Of a DNA stretch of 64,000 nucleotides, positions 58,076-64,000 are shown one piece after another (positions within the stretch are counted from its first letter, which is position 1; the number at the start of each line of letters is the position of its first letter). The position numbers and the translations under genes are program-made. Source of the stretch: Adiantum capillus-veneris (Eukaryota > Streptophyta > Polypodiopsida > Polypodiales > Pteridaceae); NCBI GenBank assembly GCA_014529385.2, contig CM043964.1:105327587-105391586 (forward strand), in the 5' to 3' direction. The notes beneath the pieces are model-generated. The model was not told where the DNA came from. It worked only from the letters and a program-made list of their open reading frames with translations, and did no database searches.

Positions 58076-59336
58076 GAATTTACCTTATGTGCCAAAATAT
58101 GTCCAGGAACAAGGATCTCCTCGTTTTCTTCCACTTCGGGTTGCTCATCAGTCACATCACCCTTAAAAGGTTTCAAGAGACTCACATGCAATGCATTGTG
58201 AATCCTCCAAGTATCTGGCAGTTTCAATCGGAAGGAGACATTATTTATCTTTTCAATGATCTGGAAAGGTTCGTAGTATCGCATACTAAGATTTGGAAAA
58301 AGCCTCTCCTTTCCCTTTTTCTTTCGTAGGCGTGCCTTCTCAAAACGTAAGAGCACCCAATCATCCTCCTTCAGTTTCAAGTCACGATGATGGCGATCCG
58401 TTGCCCTTTTCTGTTGTTCTTGAGACTTCTGCAAAGTCTCGTGAACCTTGGTAAAAGCCATATCCAAATCTCGCGAATATTCATCCGCTTCAAATATCTA
58501 ATCTTTCGTGCTTAGGAAGGATGGAACCTTCGCAGCACTTTCAACAATCTCAAATGGCGTCTTCCCCGTCGAAGAGTGTATCGTGTTATTGTACGCAAAT
58601 TCCACCAAAGGTAAGTTCTTTTCCCATTGAGTCTTCTGATTCGAGATACAAGACATCAATAAATCTAAAACCACTGAATTGGCAATCTCAGATTGCCCGT
58701 CAGTCTACAAGTGGAACGATGACGAGAACTGCAACCGCGTGCCAATGTTCTCCCAAATTGCCTTCCAAAACAAACTCATAAATTTGGGGTCTCTGTCGGA
58801 GACAATCGTCTCAGACGTGACATGTAATCAGAAAATCATCATGATCATTCTATGTTCTCGGGAGATCAAAAATGAAATCCATTGCAATACTTTCCCAGGG
58901 GTGGGTGGGTATGGGTAAAGGCTGTAACAATCCCTGTGCCTTATGTCTGTCAAACTTGACCCTCTGGCATACTGCGCACAAACAATTCCACATCCTTTTT
59001 TAGTCTTGGCCAAAAGAAGTATCTCTCTACCCCTTTCATGGTGGTAGCAATGCCGCGGTGACCCGTAAAAGGTGGACAGCGGCATTCAGTCATAACCTTT
59101 TCCCTCAACAGCTGTGTAACGCACAACATGGTTTTTCTCATCAAGTAGCCTTCCCGAAGGGAGTATCCTGCTACTGTTTCCCAAACCCGTATCCGTGTGA
59201 AAATATCTGCAAAATCTGTATATGGGGCATACTGGTCGACCATATCCTTGAAGCTCCTATGATGTATCGCGGAAAAATCCAGAACCAATGGCTTCCGAGA
59301 CAAAGCATCTGCCACCACATTCGTCTGTCCCAGCAC
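57979..59336 (-). pseudogene. Integrase of the chromovirus
   Basis: Block 59336-58950 includes the end of RNase H (VVADALSRKPL) and the zinc head region (TGHRGIATTMKGVERYFFWP). Core motifs occur in other frames (AMDFIFDLP near 58880). Block 58467-57979 has the C-terminal part (FTKVHETLQKSQEQQKRATD, DDWVLLRFEKARLRKKKG, RYYEPFQIIEKIN and HNALHVSLLKPFKGD), the GPF/Y-type module characteristic of chromoviruses. Confidence 0.88.
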
Positions 59337-59405
59337 ATGGACAATCTAGAAGTGAAACTGTGACAAGATGTTAGCCCACCGCATCTGCTTTTTCGAAATC
59401 TGCTT

Positions 59406-60400
59406 CTATGACAAGAAGTAGCGGAAACTCTGATGGTCTGTAAAGACAGTAAAATCCGCTCCGAGTAGGTACTGCCGCCACTGAGTAAGAGCATGGATAA
59501 CCGCCAAAAGCTCTTTCTTATGAATTTGTGTTGTCATCTCCGGCCTAGAGAACCATTGGCTCTCGTAAGCAATGACATGGCCTTCTTGCATCAAGACCGC
59601 ACCCAGACTACGACCACAAGCATCACAATATACTTCAAATGACTTTTGCAAGTCCGGCAAAGTCAAATCTGGTCCTGTAGTCAATTTCTTGTTCAATGTC
59701 TAAAAAACAGTCACCTTTGTGGATCCCCACAAGAAAGGGACTCCTTTCTGTATGAAGAATATGCAAAGTGAAGCAACCTCTGCAAGCTTTCAATGAACCG
59801 TCTGTAGTACGAACACAGTCCAAAGAAGCTTCCAGCTTCATGGACATTCTTCAAATCGGGCCAATCATGGATAGTGTCTATCTTGGACGGATCCATTTGC
59901 ACTCCTGCTACTGCTGAGACAAAGTGTCCCAAAAAGTCTCTGAAGCACTGTGTTCTACCTCATTCTTGGAGAAAACAATGATATCATCAAAGAAAGTGCC
60001 AACAAATAGCCTGTACTCTCGAAAAATCATGTCCATCATCCGGTTAAATGTCACAAGAGCATTGGTTAAGCCAAAATGCATCACCAAAAACTCAAATAAC
60101 CCAAAAAGTAGTCTGAAAGGCTGTCTTGTAGACGTCTCTCGGCGCGATTCAGATCTGATGATAGCCACTCTTCATATCAATCCTGCTAAAGCACGAGGAT
60201 CCCTGTAACTTGTTGAGTATATCATCAATCCTAGGAATCAAAAATCTGTTCTTGATGGTGATTTTGTTGAGAGCTCTATAATCGATGCACATTCTCCAAG
60301 ATCCATCTTTCCTCAAATCCAGCAACAGTGGAGAGCAATACGATGAAGTACTAGGGTGGACAAGACCCTTTTCCAAGAGGTATTTCATTGGGTTCATCAT
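59406..60400 (-). pseudogene. RT and RNase H of the chromovirus
   Basis: Block 60400-60149 has KDGSWRMCIDYRALNKITI and SRIDMKSGYHQI. Block 60168-59908 has FGLTNA and FFDDIIVFS, the catalytic YVDD box with FF at its start. Block 59932-59711 is the connection (SKIDTIHDWP, FFGLCSYYRRFI). Block 59696-59406 is RNase H (FEVYCDACGRSLGAVLMQ, VFTDHQSFRYFLS). Frameshifts separate the blocks. Confidence 0.9.
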
Positions 60401-60746
60401 CTTTTCATTCTATACTCGGGTCACACGGTAAGGTGGCCGATTCGGTGGCGTGCTTCCAGGTATCAAGTCAATGGTCTGATCTTCAGGCCCTCTGAAAAAC
60501 AATCGGCATGAGTGTGGAGAAAAATCTTGTCGTTCTTTTGATCAGGTCAAAACATATTTAACCTTTATCCATCGTTCAGTTCTCTCCTAAAAGAATGAGT
60601 AAAGAAACTGAACTTCGTCAAGTACAATCTCTAAGCCCTTCATTTATCAAAGTCGCTTTCTCGGCCCGGTAATCAACCACCGCGTAGTTCTTGTGGTACC
60701 AAGGGATCCTGAGTAGAATGTCACTCGTGTGCCCTGAACACCCCTG
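60401..60746. other. Degraded pol region, no clear domain
   Basis: Sequence between RT and the gag/protease region of the chromovirus; it should encode the protease-RT linker. I see no intact motif. Confidence 0.5.
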
Positions 60747-61860
60747 TCATTGCAAACGAAGTTTTCCAATGCTCGGTGTAATGGCAACATCCCATCCGCG
60801 TGCCAATCGAACTACCTCCACGTGTGGCGTCAGTCGGACGTAATTCCAAATCAAGCCGGCGATTCCAAGTGAAAAGAAGTTGGCCTTGGCTCCTTCAAAA
60901 GAGCTTCTTGATCCTTCACTTTGCCCCAAAAACGGCAAAGTTTGTACTTTCATTCATTAGATTCGATGCAAGTCCCACACCATGTGGTACCAATTCTGCT
61001 TTTCTATCTGCCTTTTCTGCCACGTTCCTCAGTCGCTCTCGAACTCTCAGTCTTGTCGTCGTCTTTATCATTCTGTTCTTTCTGTGCCTTTTTAGGGCAC
61101 TTCGCGGAGATATGTCCATGTTCCCCGCATCCAAAGCACTTCCCCTCTCTAATGAAGCGAGGTTGCTCCTCAGGAGTAAGCTTGGGTCGTGCATCCTTTT
61201 TCTCTGGGTTGCTCTTTTTCTTTCTACTTTCATTCCCAGAAGTCTATTCGGCTCATTGTGTCATGGCCTCATCTGTGGGGTAGGTCAGACTGCCAGAGTG
61301 AATGGCAAAGCCCCGCTTTGCATGACTCATCAACTCCTGAATAGAAGCTGACTTCTGTTCCAAGCAGTGATCTTGGATCTCTGTAGGTAGACCCAAGGTA
61401 AACCGCTCAATCTGTTCTCTGAACGAGATATTCTTGAATGAAGAGGCAGGTAGAAAAGAGCTCCAGAATCTTTCACAGTAAGCATTGATTGTATCTTTCT
61501 TGGTCATTTGAAGATGGTTCCAAGCAGCTCGTACATCTCGTTCATATTCTTGCGTCAACCAAGAAGAAATAAAAAGCTTCTTAAATTTCAGCCGTTTAAC
61601 TGGTGTCTTGTTTAAAAGAAGCGTGGACCACCAAGTGAGAGCATTCCCCTTAAAGTAAGAGGCAGCTCTCCAAATCTTGGAGTGCTTTGAATAGCGTCCT
61701 CCCTCGAAAGCGATGTCAAACTACTGTATAAAAGACAAAGACTTCGAAGCATCTGAGTATCCTGAAAAGTATCAAACTTGATCAAGTGGCCACCTTCCTT
61801 AAACTCTCGAACTTTCTTGCTTTTATCTTCGAGAAAGTCATACTGGTTGGCTTTCTAAAA
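60747..61860 (-). pseudogene. Gag and protease region of the chromovirus
   Basis: Block 61558-61253 reads YERDVRAAWNHLQMTKKDTI, INAYCERFWSSF and FTLGLPTEIQDHC, a Ty3 capsid domain. A zinc knuckle CFGCGEHGHISAKC lies at 61096-61137, followed by a Lys/Glu-rich stretch. Further upstream (61560-61860) the frame is broken. Between 60950 and 60600 there should be a protease, but no DSG motif was found, so it is badly degraded. Confidence 0.8.
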
Positions 61861-61879
61861 ATTCTTCCTGTTCAGTAGG

Positions 61880-61953
<74 letters not shown>

Positions 61954-62014
61954 TGTGTGTGTGTGTGTGTAGGAAAGAGAGAGAGAGAGAGAAATGTGTG
62001 TGTGTGTAGGTAAT

Positions 62015-62062
<48 letters not shown>
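61880..62062. repeat. GA/GT microsatellite block
   Basis: GA tract (about 61884-61951), GT tract (61952-61970), GA (61975-61992), GT (61995-62007) and GA (62022-62061). It lies where the chromovirus is cut off. Confidence 0.95.
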
Positions 62063-62065
<3 letters not shown>

Positions 62066-62558
62066 AATGTATGCGCGTAGAAAATTAAAATTAAAGAAAA
62101 AAAAAATTAAAGAGAGAAATGAAATGAAATGTTATATTAACGTCTTCGAAAGGCCAAAGTGACCTATGAGACAAGAAAGTTACAATGTGGTGGATCTGAT
62201 ACAAAGTCAGAGTAAAAAGATGACAAAATGACAAAATAAAAAATTATGGAATCCTAAACTGCTGGGTGTGGACTAAACGGCTAAAACAGCTAGCTAGGAT
62301 AGGTAGATCATAGGAGATCCAGTTGTCGTTGGCGGATCTCATCAATCTCCTCCATGGTCAGTAGTCTGACCGGGCGTTGTGCATGTCGAGGCAAAGTGAC
62401 GTGGATCGTCTGATGCAGCCTATGACTTCATTTGACCAGCTCAAAATACATTCGAAGCTCAACTCTTACCTTTACACATGAAAGTCCTCTAGGGAGCAAC
62501 AACAGCGCCGTCGTTGCTCTTAGAGACAAGCTTCCTCCTCAAAAAAGGTTGGGTGGGG
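62063..62558. other. No recognised feature
   Basis: AT-rich, then mixed sequence between the microsatellites and the satellite array. I see no gene or repeat here. Confidence 0.6.
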
Positions 62559-64000
62559 GTATATAACAAGTCGTAGGTCAAACGGATAGAAGAAACGCCC
62601 AAAATAAAAGCTGTTTTTGAAGTCCGGTTGGGTTTTTCTACGGAAAAACGCAAACGGACTTCATAAACGGCTTCTACGTCATAGGTCAAATCCGGTTGCG
62701 TTTTTCTATGGCAAAACGCAAACGGACTTCGGAAATGGCTTCTATGCCTACCAAAACCATTCGTAGTCCATTAGGTAGTCTTAAGGCAATTTCAAGAGCG
62801 TGTATGGCAAGCCGTAGGTCAAACGGACAGAAGAAACGTCAAATACACAAGCCGTAGGTCAAATCCGGTTGCGTTTTTCTACGGAAAAACGCAAATGGTC
62901 TTCGAAAACTAATTCTATGCCTACCGAAACCATCCGTAGTCCATTAGGTAGTCTTTAGGCAATGTCAAGAGCGTGTATGGCAAGCCGTAGGTCAAACGGA
63001 TAGAAGAAACGCCAAATACACAAGCCGTAAGTCAAATCTGATTGCATTTTTCTACGAAAAAACACGAACGGACTTCGGAAACTGATTCTACGTCTATCGA
63101 AACTATCCGTAGTCCATTAAGTAGTCTTAAGAAAATGTCAAAACCGTGTATGGCAAGCCATAGGTTAAACGGACAGAAGAAACGTCAAATACACAAGCCG
63201 TAGGTCAAATCCGGTTGCGTTTTTCTACGAAAAAACGCAAACGGACTTCGGAAATGGCTTCTATGCCTACTGAAACCATCCGTAGACGATTAGGTAGTCT
63301 TTTGGCAATGTCAAGAGCGCATATAGCAAGCCGTAGATCAAACGGATAGAAGAAACGCCAAATACACAAGCCGTAGGTCAAATTCGGTTGCGTTTTTCTA
63401 CGGAAAAACGCAAACGAACTTCGGAAATGGCTTCTATGCCTACCGAAACCATCCGTAGTTAATTAAGTAGTCTTAAAGCAATGTCAAGAGTGCGTATGGC
63501 AAGCCGTAGATCAAACGGATAGAAGAAACGCCAAATACACAAGCCGTAGGTCAAATCCGGTTGCGTTTTTCTACGGAAAAACGCAAACGGACTTCGAAAA
63601 TGGCTTCTATGCCTACCGAAACCATCCGTAGTTCATTTAGTAGTCTTAAAGCAATGTCAAGAGCACGTATGGAAAGCCATAGGTCAAACGGATAGAAGAA
63701 ACGCAAAATACACAAGCTGTAGGTCAAATCCGGTTGCGTTTTTCTACGGAAAAACACCAACGGACTTCGAAAATGGCTTCTATGCCTACCAAAACCATCC
63801 GTAGTTCATTTAGTAGTCTTAAAGCAATGTCAAGAGCGTGTATGGCAAGCCGTAGGTCAATGGGTTTGAATTAATGCCAAATACACAAGTCGTAGGTTAA
63901 ATCCGGTTGCGTTTTTCTACGAAAAAACGCAAAGGGATTTCGGAAATGGCTTCTATGCCTACTGAAACCATCTGTAGTTCATTAGATAGTCTTAAAGAAA
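62559..64000. repeat. 173-bp satellite array, running off the window
   Basis: Monomers start at about 62801, 62974, 63147, 63320, 63493, 63666 and 63839 (TGTATGGCAAGCCGTAGGTC and variants), spaced exactly 173 bp each time. The first unit (62559-62800) is about 69 bp longer because of a partial internal duplication and is more diverged, as expected at an array edge. Within each monomer AAGCCGTAGGTCAAA occurs twice about 50 bp apart, and GCGTTTTTCTACGGAAAAACGC-type sequence gives an 8-bp-arm hairpin. No ORF is conserved between monomers. The array is open at the right edge, so its total length is unknown. Confidence 0.95.

Larger units (their letters stand above)
56603..61860 (-). mobile_element. 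Chromovirus-type Ty3/gypsy remnant
   Basis: A putative 3' LTR at 56603-57144 is bordered by a polypurine tract. Internal sequence on the minus strand follows in the order gag with one zinc knuckle, a degraded protease region, RT, RNase H, integrase with GPF/Y module, and a displaced chromodomain. No matching right LTR was found before the microsatellites at 61880, so the 5' end is deleted or replaced. Many stops and frameshifts are present. Confidence 0.85.

Noticed and set aside
60800-61351. 183-codon plus-strand ORF with hydrophobic segments
   Set aside because: It is antisense to gag, including the zinc knuckle at 61096-61137.
62559-64000. Telomeric or subtelomeric repeat
   Set aside because: No TTTAGGG-type units are present; the period is 173 bp, so it is a satellite of unknown location.

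Overview
This is a repeat-dense land-plant nuclear window with no intact host gene that I can recognise. The evidence for a plant is the CACTA (En/Spm) transposons with TNP2 and Ptta/En/Spm-type proteins, several Ty3/gypsy retrotransposons (one with a tRNA-Arg-type primer site as in the Tat/Ogre group, one a chromovirus), and a decayed PLS-class pentatricopeptide-repeat (PPR) gene. The wording of the PPR repeats (a recurring 'TYACILKACG' motif) and the amount of nested repeats make me think of a fern or another large-genome seed-free plant; that is inference. No rRNA, tRNA or CRISPR array was seen.

Layout. (1) 1-6345: right part of a CACTA element (copy 1), minus strand, with a TNP2 gene killed by three nonsense codons. 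(2) 6346-12162: degraded accessory DNA. It holds a four-unit 106-bp hairpin array, a broken histone-H3-like reading frame, a broken ULP1/SENP-type (C48) peptidase gene with acidic and Gly/Arg-rich parts, a second hairpin repeat sharing a core with the first, and an unrecognised minus-strand frame with three in-frame stops. (3) 12163-19656: a small LTR element (about 0.25-kb LTRs) whose left LTR is split by a Ty3/gypsy element with 1.7-kb LTRs (12181-18882). (4) 19657-22745 and 49083-51060: the two halves of an older Ty3/gypsy-related element, split by (5) 22746-49077: an Ogre-like giant Ty3/gypsy element in minus orientation, with a perfect 5-bp target duplication (GCATG). Its length is about 18.5 kb once (6) an inserted, apparently complete CACTA element (copy 2, 38586-46394, 3-bp duplication GAA) is subtracted. 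(7) 51170-53390: a plus-strand coiled-coil ORF remnant. (8) 53442-55890: a PPR pseudogene. (9) 56603-61860: a chromovirus Ty3/gypsy remnant. (10) 62559-64000: a 173-bp satellite array running off the end.

How the parts relate. CACTA copy 2 has a six-exon TNP2 model whose splice phases all close on one open frame of about 1111 residues, plus a second spliced DNA-binding-type gene, so it could be autonomous and could mobilise copy 1. The giant retrotransposon reads gag, protease, RT, RNase H, a duplicated integrase zinc-binding head, integrase, then in frame a second aspartic-protease domain with repeated Trp-Ile-Pro-Lys motifs, then a separate long coiled-coil ORF. Its leader carries four copies of a 24-bp palindrome centred on ACGCGT.

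The observations I consider most novel are the H3-fold plus ULP1 pseudogene pair, the second protease and coiled-coil ORF downstream of integrase, and the leader palindromes. All identifications are from reading translated sequence and motifs; no database search or alignment program was run, and identity levels are estimates by eye.
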